This document shows, in pieces, positions 47,664-60,271 of a stretch of 64,000 nt of DNA. The stretch comes from Isoetes taiwanensis (Eukaryota > Streptophyta > Lycopodiopsida > Isoetales > Isoetaceae). The position numbers and the translations under genes were made by a program. The notes under the pieces were generated by a model. That model searched no databases, was not told the DNA's origin, and was given only the letters and a program-made list of their open reading frames with translations. Position 1 is the first letter of the stretch; the number at the start of each line of letters is the position of its first letter. The DNA is taken from the NCBI GenBank assembly GCA_021234155.1, contig JAJEKV010000071.1, positions 4,400,483 to 4,464,482 on the forward strand. The letters run 5' to 3'.

Positions 47664-48430
47664 ATGTCCGTGCCTTTGGCTTCGGGTGTCGATACACACG
47701 TGGCAATTATAACGTTAGCTCATACCAATTCCCCGCAGTGTTTTCCACAACGAGTTTGCGCCAAGATAGGTTCGGCCAAAAGCGAGCCGGTTCACTTCGA
47801 ACTGCCCGACGCTACGCTAAGGGAGTTTCACCCACGAAAAACTTCGCATCAAGGTAAAATCACAGAGTAGCCTTCTAGTATTTCGATTCCGCTCCCATTA
47901 TTCGATTTGAATTTCAGATCAGATGGCTATAAAGCTCTATCCTGACGGAATGAGTTTGAAAGCCGTGTGAGGTATCGGCCAGGGAGCTTTGTTACACTCC
48001 GCAACCGCAATGCGAGGTGAATGGCGAAGTCAAAAGATGCGGGAGGAAATGATGTTTCTGACATTGGAAGGCTTTGGTATTCATTTCGATCAGCAAAGAG
48101 ATATTTGTACAAGTAAGGCATGTATACACTCCAAAGCGGATATGGCAAAAAGAAAAATAAGCAAGTTTAATTTAACTTTCCCACCGATTTAGAAGCAAAT
48201 TGTGAGTATGTAATTCTATGCAATCAATATTCAAATTAGTTGATTATTTATCAGTTCATTCCCATTCTCTCAGTTTGTGTATATCCGATGGAGAACACTC
48301 TTCTCTTCACACTCGATAAGCAAAGTGTTTTCCATTGCTTTCACCAAGATATGGGTCGCTTTTGCTTGTTGTTCAAGGTAGCACACCAAGATGTTCGAGA
48401 GAAAGGGGTATATGGTTTCGAGGTATGAAT
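47664..48430 (+). pseudogene. Left terminal gene of the 12.9-kb element, unrecognised, broken
   Basis: First block 47664-47861 encodes FELPDATLREFHPRKTSHQ; a GTAAAATC donor follows, and a TTTCAG acceptor near 47919 joins to DQMAIKLYPDGMSLKAV in phase. A frameshift and stop follow, after which RYRPGSFVTLRNRNAR and DIGRLWYSFRSAKRYLYK are readable to about 48115. A further block at 48282-48427 (ENTLLFTLDKQSVFHCFHQD) may be a later exon. I do not recognise the protein. Confidence 0.4.
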
Positions 48431-49510
48431 ACTCTCCACGAAGATCCAAGCTAATCGAGCTTCCATTGCCTAGCTCGTCCGATTTATATCGCAGCCTCTG
48501 GATGCCACTTCTATCTTATTAGCACGGAGTAAGTTGTCGCAGAAATGTTACCGGCATTGAAGGAGAAGGAGGGAGTCTCAGGGCATGTGAAGATAAATTT
48601 AGGAATTGATCCGTTCATTGCCATATTCAAGAGCGGAAACCAATGTAAAGAAGACCTTGAAGATGTTTACAGTTCAAAAACCGGCCGGATAGTTTTTTAG
48701 ATAGTGTATTTCTTGAAGGTTGGAGTGCTCGACTTCGATGGAGCTGAATGTAACTAATGCGTGATAAGTCGAGACACGGTTCGTTCAGATATTGCATTCG
48801 AAGCAAACTCAGATGTCACTTTTAAGTATAGGAGATGGCTTAAATGTCCGTGAAGGAAGAAAGTACGCCCGATTCTGTCGAACAAGATGACAATGATGGC
48901 ACTCATTCGATTTGTCATAGACTTGAACATTCATAAGGATAATCACCGCTCAAAAAAGTCCGAGAGCGAGAGCGCAGTGGTCTCTATTCGATGTTGGCCA
49001 ATTGGAGTTTGAGACAGACTTAAACTTCTTCCATTTCATGATAGATGGCGAGAAGGTGGAAAGCCGCAGAGAAAGAATGCTATAAATTGTATCATGCATG
49101 CCCCCAAAGTCATATCTGTATATGAATCTATCTAATATAAATATAAGTGATTGTTAGCGTAGATCTATTGTATATTAATTGCAAACATTTGCTTTCATTG
49201 GGATATAAGACTTAAAGTAGCCATGTTATATTTACCAACTCACGATTGTGGATGTGTTTTTCGTGCTACTTACGGAAATTGTGGCTCTCATAAAATATGG
49301 AAGGGGCCATTTTCGTGCAAGTAGCCACGGGTCTTGAAAATGTGCATAACATAAAAAAAAGGGTATATTCGCACCGCATACCGGTCGAAATTGTGAATAG
49401 GAATAACCTTATCGAAGTCTTGTTTTTAACCAGAGCGGGTCTTTAATTTCTGCATAAGCATAAATTAAGGAAGTGTTATTTTAAGATCGTTGCCACGTTC
49501 TTAGTCTCTA
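48431..49510. other. Interior of the 12.9-kb element, weak coding traces
   Basis: Short coding-like runs on the plus strand (for example LPALKEKEGVSGHVKINLGI near 48550-48610) lack continuity. 49240-49400 carries degenerate copies of the CGACCGTGGC-type dyad motif seen between other blocks. Confidence 0.35.
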
Positions 49511-51112
49511 TTGCAAATCAAGCCGCTAAAAGCTCACATTCTAAGTGTCATAAATCGAGGCATTTGCTCCACGAGAATGGCAAATAGCGGGTCGATAAGG
49601 CATGGGAGTACATTTAGCACATGGTATGACAAAATAGTGGAGAAAAGAATCGGGATTTTAAAATTGAGAAACATATCCTCAAGAGTTCGAGGAGGAGTTA
49701 GAGGAGCCGAAGTGGATGCAACCACTTTGTGTATAATAATTTTTGCCCTCGGTGCGAGACATTATGGCAGAGTGTAGGGTTTTCTTGATGCATATGGCGG
49801 CATCCTTCATAGCTTCATGGCTGGAGCCGGTCCTCGACGTGAAACCATGTCTCGTGGATCGGGTTTGCCTTCACTAAGCATCCAAGCTTTTCTTAAGATG
49901 TTTCCGAAACCTGATCATGACCGAATAAGAAGGTTCTTGAAGAAACTACCTGCAGAACTGTTCAGGCAAGAGGGGAAGGAAAGTTTTTTCGGCCTAGATA
50001 TCATGTTCAGCACATACATGATTTACACTAAGCCAAGCAAAGATGCAGTTCTTCTTCAAGTGCAAGTGTCACAAAAACAACGCCCGCCCACCAAAAGAGG
50101 AGCCGCCAGATCCCGAGAAGAGAAGTCAGATCGAAAAAATGAGGAGATCGAGGTTGTGGAACAGAGGTCTCCGAAAAGTTATCTACTTGGGGGCTATCGT
50201 GGCTAAGCATATCCCATCCATGTAGGTGGGAAACCATACTTGTTGCCGTGGACATATCCGGGCGACGGGGTTGAGAGAAGACGAGATATTGGGCCAGATA
50301 TATGCCCATGTTGTAGGCCTGGGAGGACTTATAGACTTTGAGACCGATGTCCTGCACAAATGATGGAGGCCGGTGGATTTATGATGGATCCTCAATACCT
50401 CCAGAGGATGCATTTGAAATTGTTATGCGACAGAAGCTGAAGGTGGTATGAAGCAAGGGAAAGATGTCAAATTTGAAGTCGCTAGCTCTTCAAACACCGC
50501 TCAATTCATAGAACGTGAGCCGTCAAGTCCGCTTTCAAAATAACAAATTTGTTGTCGAACGGGACAAAAAGAGAGGTATTTATCTGGTTTCATTTTCTAT
50601 TTCTTCTTGAATCTGGATGTTTCTTTTTATGTGAGTTATTTATTGATGACTTACATTGCAAGGCATCGAGAGTCACCCTAGGTAGGGGCCAAGATGTGTA
50701 CATTATATGGGCTACCTTCACAGGGGGAAATTATTGTGTTTCACAATAAATATAGTCCATCCGGAGTCTGGGGAGGTCCTCAAGCTTAAGGCTCTGTCAT
50801 TAGGCGGCAACCACGTGCCCCTAGCCTCAAACTATGATCGAGTGGTAGCAGAGATAGGGCTATCGAATGTATGTCTTCGGGGGGCTTCAAAATGTACTCA
50901 CTGTCCTTGCAAATAAAGCGGCTCTAAGTTTTGGGTGGAGCGGACAAGGAACATCATGCGCTTGTCACGTGCGGTATGTAGGACCCCGACATATTGTACA
51001 AGTAGATGCAATTGGGGCTGGAGTAAAAGAAGAGGACTTAGAAGATTTTGATTCGCATACTACAGAGCCCCGATGCCAAGAAAAGGAAATGTACTTAAAA
51101 ACTTATGTATGA
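49511..51112 (+). pseudogene. Second plus-strand gene of the 12.9-kb element, unrecognised, broken
   Basis: Readable blocks: 49574-49774 (STWYDKIVEKRIGILKLRN); 49817-50200 (SIQAFLKMFPKPDHDRIRRF, LPAELFRQEGKESFFGLDI, then a basic stretch RSREEKSDRKNEE); and 50660-51112, with frame changes (TLGRGQDVYIIWATFTGGNY, GGNHVPLASNYDRVVAEIGL, HIVQVDAIGAGVKEEDLEDF). The run ends at the TGA at 51110. Plausible introns were not fixed. Coding-like composition is clear, but no family is recognised. Confidence 0.4.
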
Positions 51113-51660
51113 ATATAATGTCTTTTCTATAAATTGTCTTTTCTATAATGTATCAATTGTTTTCATATGACTTAAATTGCTTTTGTATGAATGTTCATTT
51201 ATGATATTCATTAATTGTTAGACTTCAATGTGAGCAATAAATCCTTGTTAGATGTATATGTTAGGTATTCTTTAATGGTGGCTACGGTCACGAAAGCAAG
51301 GATGTGATGATGTCGCCAGCTTTGTCCGTACATTTCGCGACCGCGCCTTGCCAGGTGCCGAAAACAAAGGTGATGCGGCAATTTTGGACTACCCTATTTG
51401 GCCCGCGTGGCTACGGTCGCGATGCTTCGGGGGTTTTTGGACCGCCCGATTTTAAGACCGTATTCGCGGTGAAAACAGCCTAATCTGCGGTTTTTGACTG
51501 ACCCTATTTACCCGGCAGGGATACGGTCGCAAAACAGTATCTCGTAGTTTTGGACTGCCCTATTTACATCAAGTTATTTCACGGTAAAACAAAGCTATGT
51601 CAGCCGATTTTGGACTGCCCGTTGCACCGCGGCTTCTGGAGAACATTTTTCAATTAATGG
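51113..51660. repeat. Intergenic cluster of GC-rich dyad motifs
   Basis: Copies of GTGGCTACGGTC(G/A)CGA-type sequence at about 51279, 51402 and 51513, and CGCGACCGCG at about 51336, alternate with TTTTGGACT(G/A)CCCTATTT at 51390, 51500-51520 and 51560. Unit length is irregular (60-110 bp). Related clusters occur at 53260-53460, 55485-55610 and 56905-57240. Confidence 0.55.
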
Positions 51661-53255
51661 GGTTTTATGGGATCCCGGGACAGACAATATTGCTTAATTG
51701 AATTTCTTCTCCTTGCTAAAATCCGCTCATGTCCCATGAAGGCGCTTAGCTCAAATCCTTACAAATGAGGCGCTGGACCACGCCGTAATGTTGATGAGGT
51801 TGGTTACTAGCAAATACCACTCATTCCAATCATGCAGGGCGAGGCGCTATTCCCATCACAAGCCAGTATGGACGAGGAGGTTGTCCTTACGTAAGACTTC
51901 GGCAAACCTTGAATGTCAGTCCACACTATTAGTAATAGTGTGACGTATTGATATTTCGAAACCCGACCGTGCTTCCTGTACGGGCCACCTGCCGAGCTAC
52001 CGCAAGGTTGTTAGAAGGAGTTTTCTCGTGACGCAACTGTCCGCCATACAATATTCCAGCTCCAGATGATCGTATTGTGGTAGCAAGTGACACAGCCTGA
52101 TCCAATAAACCACCGCTACCGCTCACCTCGAGCGGAGACATTGAGGAAGCCACGGTCATACGTCAGGTGGCCTGTGTTGATGTCATCCTTATGTCCCAAG
52201 ACGAGTCACTAAGCCATTCCAGGTCAGGTAATGAGCTGGATTAATGTTGAAACCATGGGGGTCTACACATCGCCGTGTGCTTTGGCCGGCTGACCAGGCC
52301 AAGGGCCCTGCTGGCTCATGAATCGCTATCTCCTCGCCCCCGTGACGCTGGGACCACTATTGCATTCCCAAACGCTTAAGTGTGCTGGTGGGGGAGGAAG
52401 AACACAGATCATGGAAGTGCAAAGATGACCCGCGATCACCCGGTCCAAAGATGATCGCCAGGATCGACGGACCAAGAAGAGCATCACTGTTCAAAGAAGA
52501 CCACCGGATCACCACTTCAAAGAAGATCATCGCGGGACCAGCATGTTGATCCCGGAACCCTAGTTCGAAAGTAGAAAAAGGTTCTAGGAAGCCCCGGGCG
52601 AAATGTGAACCCAGGCCTAAGAATCCGGAGCCGGCAAAGCCTCCCAGGCTTGTTCCCACGAGACAAGCTGAGAGAGATGCAAAAAGGAGACCTGGATAAG
52701 CTGGTAATAAGCTGAAGCCTAAGGAAGGAGCCTAGTGTTAGATACGGTGGCCTCCCAGAAGATGAAGGGTGCTCCTCCCGGCACTCCGTGCTTTGAGGGA
52801 GACTGCATCGGCAGGGCACGCACTCCAACCTCCGATTCCCAAGCTTGCCTTCGCTAGGAATGGTCAAAGCTGAGATGGAAATTATTGAGAGGAGGAAGGA
52901 AGCAAGGAGCAAGAGGAGGGGACAGAGCACCAGACTCGCCTGATGGTGGAGGAGGAGAATAGAATCCGCAGAGGCCTTGGACATACTGCAAGAGGCGTGC
53001 CAGAGGCTCATCTAATTAGCCTTTTTGAGGATTGGTCCTTGTGTAATAAAGGGACGCAGCACGTAAGTGTGCCAACGATTATGCTTTTAGCTAGATACTT
53101 CCGTGGATGCCTCCCTTAGCATCCTTTTTGTAACACTTTTTTTTGTCTCTTAATATATGAGTGTTTTTTAGTATTTATCGTCATGAGTGTTTTTATATTT
53201 ATCCGTAATTATTTGCAATTCTATTTATTGCTACTGTGCATTTATCTACTAGTGT
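51661..53255 (+). other. Coding-like but unassigned stretch in the 12.9-kb element
   Basis: On the plus strand, 52560-52680 encodes a Lys/Pro/Arg-rich run (SRKPRAKCEPRPKNPEPAKP and PTRQAERDAKRRPG), and 52860-53000 an acidic/basic helical run (GMVKAEMEIIERRKEARSKR). Frames shift between them. The minus-strand ORFs here are Ser/Leu-rich shadows. No family is recognised. Confidence 0.3.
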
Positions 53256-53480
53256 TGACCGTGGCCACGCGGCGAAAATGACTATTCCATATTCTACATG
53301 GGAAGGTCTATTTCAGCACCGTGGCCTGCGGCTAAAATGACTATTCCACATTCTTTTGGGAAAGTTTATTTCGCACCGGTAATATGGCGAAAAAATAGTG
53401 GTTCCAAAGTTTTGAGGGCAATTCGCGCACCGCGACTACGGCGGATAAACGCACTATTCCACACATTGCTAAGAGAATGC
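53256..53480. repeat. Second cluster of the GC-rich dyad motif
   Basis: Three to four irregular units with CACCGTGGCC(T/A)GCGGC-like cores followed by AAAATGACTATTCCA and TTTATTTC. Same motif class as 51113-51660. Confidence 0.5.
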
Positions 53481-53716
53481 CGAATCGAATTTAGAATCTA
53501 CACGTAGGGAAAATGGCCAAGAGCTTTCCAAATTGAAAATGTCTCGGTAAATAGACGCGGGATCACATGTATCACTTATGGTTACATACTTATAACTCAT
53601 ATAAGAGGCATAGCATGTACATAGAACTCATATAAGAGGTATAAAGATACATGAATGAAGAAGCTCATTCGGCGACGGGATCATCATTAAAACGTAGTTG
53701 AGTGATGCGATTAATC

Positions 53717-55179
53717 TCAGACGCCACGCTCTAGAACCCTCCAAAGGTGGATAATAACACGATAAAACCCTCCGGAAGAACGATTTCGGCCCTCTGCTAC
53801 TCCTTCCAGCCAGGGATCAAGGGGGATACCCCTCTGAGAACATCTATGAAGATCATTATATGTCATAGTGCAAGTAATGGAGTCCATATCTTCGGGACGA
53901 GGAGGCGGGAGACATAGCAAATGGACGCCTTTCCGCATTGAGTGGAACCCTACTTATATCGAACAAAAATTATTGACATGCAATCAGAAAAAAGATTATT
54001 GGTTATACATACGAGTAATGTACAAAATACACATGTATATAATGTAACGTATATAGCGTATATACATCTCGAAAGTATTGATTTAGGGGACTCTTCTCGA
54101 GATATTGTCACCAGCACCCCAAAGGATCTTTTTCTATCATGTACATTTGATGCTCTCTATTCCATATTAGATGGATGATAACATCGAAGGGATCGTGGAT
54201 AATAGCCAGGATTGAGAACGCCAGCTGGTCATCCAAAATTTCCATGGGTATTTCTCGCACAAGGACATCGCTTTTGAAATTTTCGTGATTCATCTTGCGG
54301 TGTAATGGAATCACGCTCGTGACCAGGAATGAGACCACATGGCTGGGGGATCTGGGAGGCCAATATTGCCACTTTCGGCAATTTGATGCATATTTATACC
54401 CACCAAAATTATTGATGGTATATACCCGTAAAATTATTGACCAGATATACATAGAAATTATTGATGGTATATACATACCAAAATTATTATCATATACATA
54501 CTTTGCATGGTACTCGTGATACGCGGAGCTACAATATGTAAATATAATGCACGATATAGCATATATACCTGATTTCTTTAAATAGGCATCTATGCCTTCA
54601 TTGTCTTTTTGTCAGCTTCTTGTTTGCATGCTCTTTGCCTCCCGGCCCGGCTTCTTGTTGCTCTTTGCCCCCCACCGTCTGCCTCCACTAGTTTCCTGCA
54701 AATGGTAACTTTGCAAGAACATCCTCACTGGCTGATCCAGGAATACCTCGCAATGCGGTATGTAGAGCTAATACGGCACTTTTGATGATTTTTTTTAACA
54801 ACTTTTGGGAGCATCGATGGCGTCCGGCCCAACCACGAGCTTGCAAGGCGGTACGATCAACTTCAAGTATCGTCGCTATACTGGCATCTCATCCCTCCTT
54901 TGGAGGGAGATCGAAATTCCTGAAATCAAAGCAAGGTTCCTTAAGTGCTTTGGGACTTCTTGAACCCCTGTGATTTAGAAGATAGGCTAGAACAGCTTGA
55001 AGGACATGCTTTTCCATGGTTTCATGGCCTACTCTCTGGCGGATCAAGATGTGCCTCTCCTGGTCATTCCTACTAATGAGAAGAATAGGATTTATATCCT
55101 CATTGAACTTTCTGACTTCCATTACAAATCTTTTTGTGGATATTGGTAAGCTCCTATTCCGCTCCCTTGACTTCAACAT
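53717..55179 (-). pseudogene. Minus-strand gene of the 12.9-kb element, unrecognised, broken
   Basis: Readable from 55179 downwards: NEDINPILLISRNDQERHIL, IRQRVGHETMEKHVLQAVLA and YLLNHRGSRSPKALKEPCFD. After one stop it continues ASIATILEVDRTALQARGWA, then LKKIIKSAVLALHTALRGIP. Further blocks: 54108-54320 (LVREIPMEILDDQLAFSILA, HLIWNREHQMYMIEKDPL) and 53717-53938 (SITCTMTYNDLHRCSQRGIP). The blocks are likely exons of one or two genes. Family not recognised. Confidence 0.4.
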
Positions 55180-55484
55180 CCCGTGGTTATCGGCTCAGAT
55201 TCCCCACCCGATACAATTTGGGGATACACGGACCTATGGCTACATAGCACACAACACATAATACGTGACATATCAATGTGTGAAGATACTCCAATCGGAT
55301 CGGTATAAAAGATTTTCATAGAAATTAAGTATATAAGCTTAAGTGATTTCGCGGTAATTAAATAACAGCCCTATATTATCATGTATTATGTTGGCAATCT
55401 TACACTTTTAGTGTAATTGAATGGTTTCTTCTACCATTTTCCTTGAATGTTCTCATGTGAATGTTTTTATTTGTGGTCATATTC

Positions 55485-55610
55485 TGGACCGTGGCCCACG
55501 TAGCGGTAAATCCTTCACTTAAAAATTATTGAAGCGCTTATTTTCAAGATGGTGGCTCACAAAGTACAATACGTGATCCAGCTTTTAGTTACAGGCCCAT
55601 CTTTCGCCAC
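55485..55610. repeat. Third cluster of the dyad motif
   Basis: TGGACCGTGGCCCACGTAGCGGTAAAT-like core (shortened here) followed by AATTATTGAAG and a GTGGCTCACAAAG unit; directly comparable with 57130-57240, which shares CGATCCAGCTTTTAGTTACGG wording in part. Confidence 0.45.
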
Positions 55611-55737
55611 CACCAAAGCGGGGTATAATACTTCAAAGATTATTGGTATTATTCTTCAACTTTCTTGGTATTATACTTCAACAAGATTAGTATTATACTT
55701 CAACATTATTGAGTCGTAGCTATAAATTCTTTCACCT

Positions 55738-56165
55738 TTGCTTTCACTTCTCACCTTTGTTCCATGTTTCACATTGCTTTCACTTCTCGTGTTTCTCACC
55801 TTGCTTTCACTTCACCTTGTGTTCCGCGGTTCTTTGCTGATTGATCTTGATCCTTGCTTCTTGCTCCTTCATCTTAGATTGCTACTTCATGCTACTTGGT
55901 CTTGTTCCCTTGCTCTTGATCTTGCTACTTGATCTTGTTCCTTGCTTCCTTGTTCCATGATCTTCCTTGTTCCTTGCTACTTCATCTACCTGGTTCTTGC
56001 TATTTGGTCTTCCTTGTTCCTTGATCTTCTTGCTCCTTGATCTTTTCTTGTTCCTTGCTTCTTCCTACTTGATCTTGACCCTTGTTCCTTGCTACTTGGT
56101 CCTCTTCCTTGCTTCTGCTTCCTTGTTCCTTGTTCCTTGCTTCCTCCTTGTTTTTTGCTTGCTTG
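55738..56165 (+). repeat. Pyrimidine-rich minisatellite of CTTGTTCCTTG-type words
   Basis: Irregular repetition of CTTGATCTTG, CCTTGTTCCTTG and TTGCTACTTG. The ORFs across it on both strands (Leu/Ser-rich plus, Lys/Glu-rich minus) are compositional. Confidence 0.7.
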
Positions 56166-56194
56166 TGCAAATGATTGGACCTAATCCTCCCCCG

Positions 56195-56462
56195 GGCTAC
56201 CCGGAAGGTGCAAAGCATGCCCCTGTGCATTCTGCGGCGGCCCGGAATGGATGAGCTATGGGACCATTTCTAGAGTGGAGGTTCGCCACACCCCCACCAA
56301 GGAGCTTACAATGGAGTTGATCAACTTCATTCCGAGCGATTTGATTGTGGTCATGAGCCACGAGAGGGAAATTAATCCATCCAATGTTATAGGAGACTTG
56401 GAATGAGGGGAATGCTTGAACCCTCCTTATCCGGACGAGATGCTACAGCAATTGAGGCCTCT
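56195..56462 (+). pseudogene. Short plus-strand coding block in the 12.9-kb element, unrecognised
   Basis: Encodes KACPCAFCGGPEWMSYGTIS, RVEVRHTPTKELTMELINFI and PSDLIVVMSHEREINPSNVI; after one TGA it continues CLNPPYPDEMLQQLRPLLRL. The CAFCGG pair could be half of a zinc-binding site. No partner block or family recognised. Confidence 0.4.
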
Positions 56463-56904
56463 TCTTCGTCTTTGGATATTTAGCACTCTCTCCGGATGCA
56501 TACATATCGGAGTTCATTCATGAAATTTGTAGGGACACATGTATGGCCTTATTAGGGTGTACTACAACGGTACAACGGTTTTGTGGAGTTGGGTCCGCTC
56601 TTCTTCCGTGAGTATCATCCTCGGAATTACTTTTTCTAATGACTAGGTACCCCATATGGTGGGAAGAATCAGCTCGATGAGCGGAGCTCTTGATTCCTAA
56701 CCTTGGATGCATGGGTTACACCTCGCAGGGAAGGGGAAGGGGAAGGGTTAGGAACCTGGGGAACGTTACTAGGACATAATCGCCGTGGTCTCTCTAGTAA
56801 CCTTTGCTATCTATCATAAATATTTCATATGATAACCGTGATAATATGTTCTATAAATATTCTCTAATATGTTAATATGTTCTCTAATATGTTAATATTC
56901 TAGT

Positions 56905-57245
56905 TATCGCTGATGGCCCCAGAAGCCACGGTGCGCTAAATTGACTGTGCACAATTATTGAAGACCTGGTTTATTTTCGCGACCGCAGAGCCACGGTGCG
57001 GGAAATCGACCGAAGTTACAAATTATTTCGCAAGTTTATTTTCGCGACCGCGGCTACGGTCCAAATCGATTTCCAAGCATAGGGGTTTATTCATAGTTTA
57101 TTTCGACCGTAGCCACACGCGCAAAATCGACCAGCCATAAATTATTGAAGGGCCTATTTCAAGATCGCGGCTACGCAGGCGTAAATACGCGATCCAGCTT
57201 TTAGTTACGGCCCATATTTCAAGATTGGCCACGATGCGCACACAT
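56905..57245. repeat. Fourth cluster of the dyad motif, best preserved
   Basis: At least five irregular units with TTTCGCGACCG(C/T)(A/G)GC(T/C)ACGG-like cores, followed by AAATCGACC or AAATCGATT and an AATTATT(G/T)-containing spacer. The core is itself a dyad (CCGTGGC..GCTACGG). Confidence 0.6.
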
Positions 57246-57376
57246 GCATCCAATTTACTTACAACACAAGATTTTCGACACCGAAAGCACTATCGAACCG
57301 ATAAATAAACCAACTCTTTACAAAGAGAGACGTTATCAGAGCTCTCAATAGGACATAACTTTGCCTTGCCTACATC

Positions 57377-60186
57377 TCATTGATTCCACTCCTTGATCGC
57401 TTCAACTTGTTGCGGACTTATACCAAGTTGCCCCTTTTCCCCCCCTGGGTTTTTGTCTAAACAACTTAGCAAGTGTTGATTCACACCCGGTTCCGTGATT
57501 TCTTCACCCACTTGCACACGATCCTTCAGAAACCATTGACACATCTGCTGCAAGGAATTCCTAACCGAATCCGTGTTGAGTGAAACGGAAGAATGCATTC
57601 TTTGCTTGCTTATGGGACTTCTCCATTCCCTGTGTATTCCAAATTCCCGGGCTTCCATACTCCCCGACAAACCACCGCCATGTGCGAGCAGAATATGGAC
57701 ATAGTGAGTCAAATTGGCCTCACCCCATGCCGTCGGGGAAAGACTTAGTGAAGTTTGTGACGCCTCACGGAATTTGGCAACATCATTTTCCTGCACTACC
57801 TTTTTTGCATTTCCTTTACCAAGTCAGAAAATCACGCCATGCCTTGATTTTCTTCAAGCGTGATCTCGCCACGATCATTTCGATCATCCTCACCGCAATA
57901 AGATCCTTGTAAGCTTCCCAAACACCGAGATAAGTTCTCTTCGGGCGGAGGCAAAACCTCTTAGCTTTGGACCACCATACCGGGTTTCAGGGGAACCTTG
58001 CCGGATACCTTTGGATCTTGAAGTATTTTGTAGTGCCCACCATGAAGTCCCACATTAGATAGCACCTTTTCAACTTCATGCATGGCGCCTTCCCTAGAGC
58101 TTTGGGGTGATTTATTCCAAGCAAACGGGATACTCATGTAAACCATCTTGTCTATGATTCTCAAGAAAGCATGAAGGGTGCATATGTGTACTCTTCTTAA
58201 CGGAATTGGCAGAATTGGCATCAAGGTTGTGTCCTTCTCCTCTCTATTTGGTGGCTCATCCCGGACACGATCTAATGTACTCTTGTCCAATCCAAATTTG
58301 AATCTCTTCTTGCATAGAGACAGAGGGACAAGCATGAGTAGTCTTACCAAGCACCATGCTTCATTCTCACGTACATGCATTTTATTGTCTTCAAATGCAA
58401 ACCAAGATGCCATTCAACCTCGTGACTCACCATATCCGTGAACCGCAAGTTTTTTCTCGATTCCGTGAGAGGCAATCATTGTGGGAATGGGTGTTTGATC
58501 AAAACCCATTTCAAGATAACCGCGGATTTTCCTCCGGTACCTGAAATAAACCAACCCACCAAATGTGATCTTCGGGATCGACTAGAAAACTTATCATCTA
58601 GATTTGACTCTTCATTCCCCGTGATTCAAAGCTCATTCATTAGACTCAACGAAAACCCTCTCAGATTTCTCGCCTTTTCACCAATTCCATTTCATCCAAC
58701 TTAAAACAATTCTTAGTTTGCAAACAAGACTCTTCTACCTTCATATCATAAAATCGAACCAAAAGTCGAAGCATTCTAGTTAAGTCTATCCAAAGAATTG
58801 TTATTTTCATTAAGGCAGAAAGTATCACCAAACTTCGACTTCTTCTTACCTTTGGTATAGGATGCCAATGTATCCAAGTTGACACTGCTGGTCAGCTGAT
58901 ACATATCACCAAGAAGCTCTTGCACTTGTCTGTTTCTCGATGACCTACAAGTCATCACGCTAGTCATCCTTGGTAGTAGAATAGTTTTGGTAATGCCTTG
59001 TTGTTTAAAGCCATCCCTCAAGCATCCGAACAAAGCAATATAAGCTTGCCTACTTATTTCACATTGTCACACAGTTCTAAAATCGACGATTCGAGGTTTG
59101 ACTGCTCCTCAACTCCCCGCAGAACAGTTGATGTACTACAGCTTTCCTAAGTTGAATGCTACCAGGAAGCTTTAACATTCTCAATACATCATCTTTAGTA
59201 ACCAATTTCTTTAATAAACCGGCAATATTAGCAGGTTTTCTCTTATTTTCTTCTGCAAGATTTGGATCAACAAGCTTTTTAATAGCCATGACCCTTTTTT
59301 TTGAGCCTCCACCCCCAGGGGCTAATATATTTATGGGCTTCAGGTTTTTTGCCCTCTCCCTGATCCCCAGTGGAGTTCTTTTTAAGCGTTTGACCCGCTT
59401 GTGAAGGGAATCATTTTCTTGCGCAACCCTCTTCATTCCTTGCTGCAGTGCATTCATCTCAGTCACTAATTTCTGATTTTCTACCTCCAATTCATTGAGC
59501 TTTATGGCATTGTTGAGAAGAAAGTAGTTCGCTGTTGGAGCTGATTAACATCCGATAAAACTTTGCAATTGAATCCATACAAGTGGTTATACATGGCACG
59601 CAAATGTGGATCAAGATACCATTAACCAAATTATTACAAGAACCCTAGTAACCCCTTTGGCCTGTCCCTTACAAGCAAATTCAATAAGACCGGATGCAGA
59701 GTGGAAGTTTGGATGGGCTCGAGTGAAAGGATCACATGGATACAGTTGGCCTTTAGCCCAGAGGTCTATATTCATGGCTCCAGAAGCTCGCAATGCATCT
59801 TCATCTATTGGTTGCTTCCAAGTGAACTTATTCCCTGTAAGGGCGGTGCATTCTTTTGGCACTTGCACTCTAAATTGACCCTCGGAATTAGTTTGATCCT
59901 GAAACAGAAGTATTAGAAGGAAGAACACTCAAAGGAATGCAATGACGACTCGGAAACCAAATACCTTTGCCATTGACGTTGCAAAAGACCGAGAACCGAG
60001 CGAGATTAAATTAGGAAGATTCTTGCCAACAAACAGAGCGAAATTGAAAAAATTTCGCTCTATTTCGGGCAAGAACCGCCATAATTCGAATTCAAAACCG
60101 CTACCGGGCGTGATGGCAAGATCGCTGGCGCCGATGGCGCTGATGGCAAGGTCGATGGCGAGGGCAAGCTCGATCGATGGTGCCAT
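57377..60186 (-). pseudogene. Right terminal gene of the 12.9-kb element: large coiled-coil protein, multi-exon, broken
   Basis: Candidate main protein of the element. Exon 1 60186-59965, exon 2 59898-59673 and exon 3 from 59540 join in phase through GT..AG introns. Exon 2 carries EGQFRVQVPKECTALTGNKF and MNIDLWAKGQLYPCDPFTRA. Exon 3 carries a coiled coil (NELEVENQKLVTEMNALQQG...HKRVKRLKR), GGGGSKKRVMAIKKL and LVTKDDVLRMLKLPGSIQL. Near 59080 two one-base shifts occur (ILELCDNV, then ISRQAYIALFGCL). A GTAAGAAG donor at 58849 pairs with a TTTCAG acceptor at 58541. Then come YLEMGFDQTPIPTMIASHGI, VHICTLHAFLRIIDKMVYMS and VEKVLSNVGLHGGHYKI. After more shifts, EANLTHYVHILLAHGG, a GIHREW..SKQRMHSS block and NSLQQMCQWFLKDRV end near 57377. 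Family not named; it may be the recombinase, but no catalytic triad can be assigned. Confidence 0.5.
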
Positions 60187-60271
60187 AAGCTCGATGGCAT
60201 AAGCTCGAAGGTGGGAAAACGAAAATCCTAGATATAATCATCAAATATTCGGTCGTTAGGGAAATAATGAT

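Noticed and set aside
52517..53011. 164-codon minus-strand ORF resembling a signal or membrane protein
   Set aside because: It is the complement of a Lys/Arg/Glu-rich coding-like plus-strand stretch, and its hydrophobic runs follow from that.
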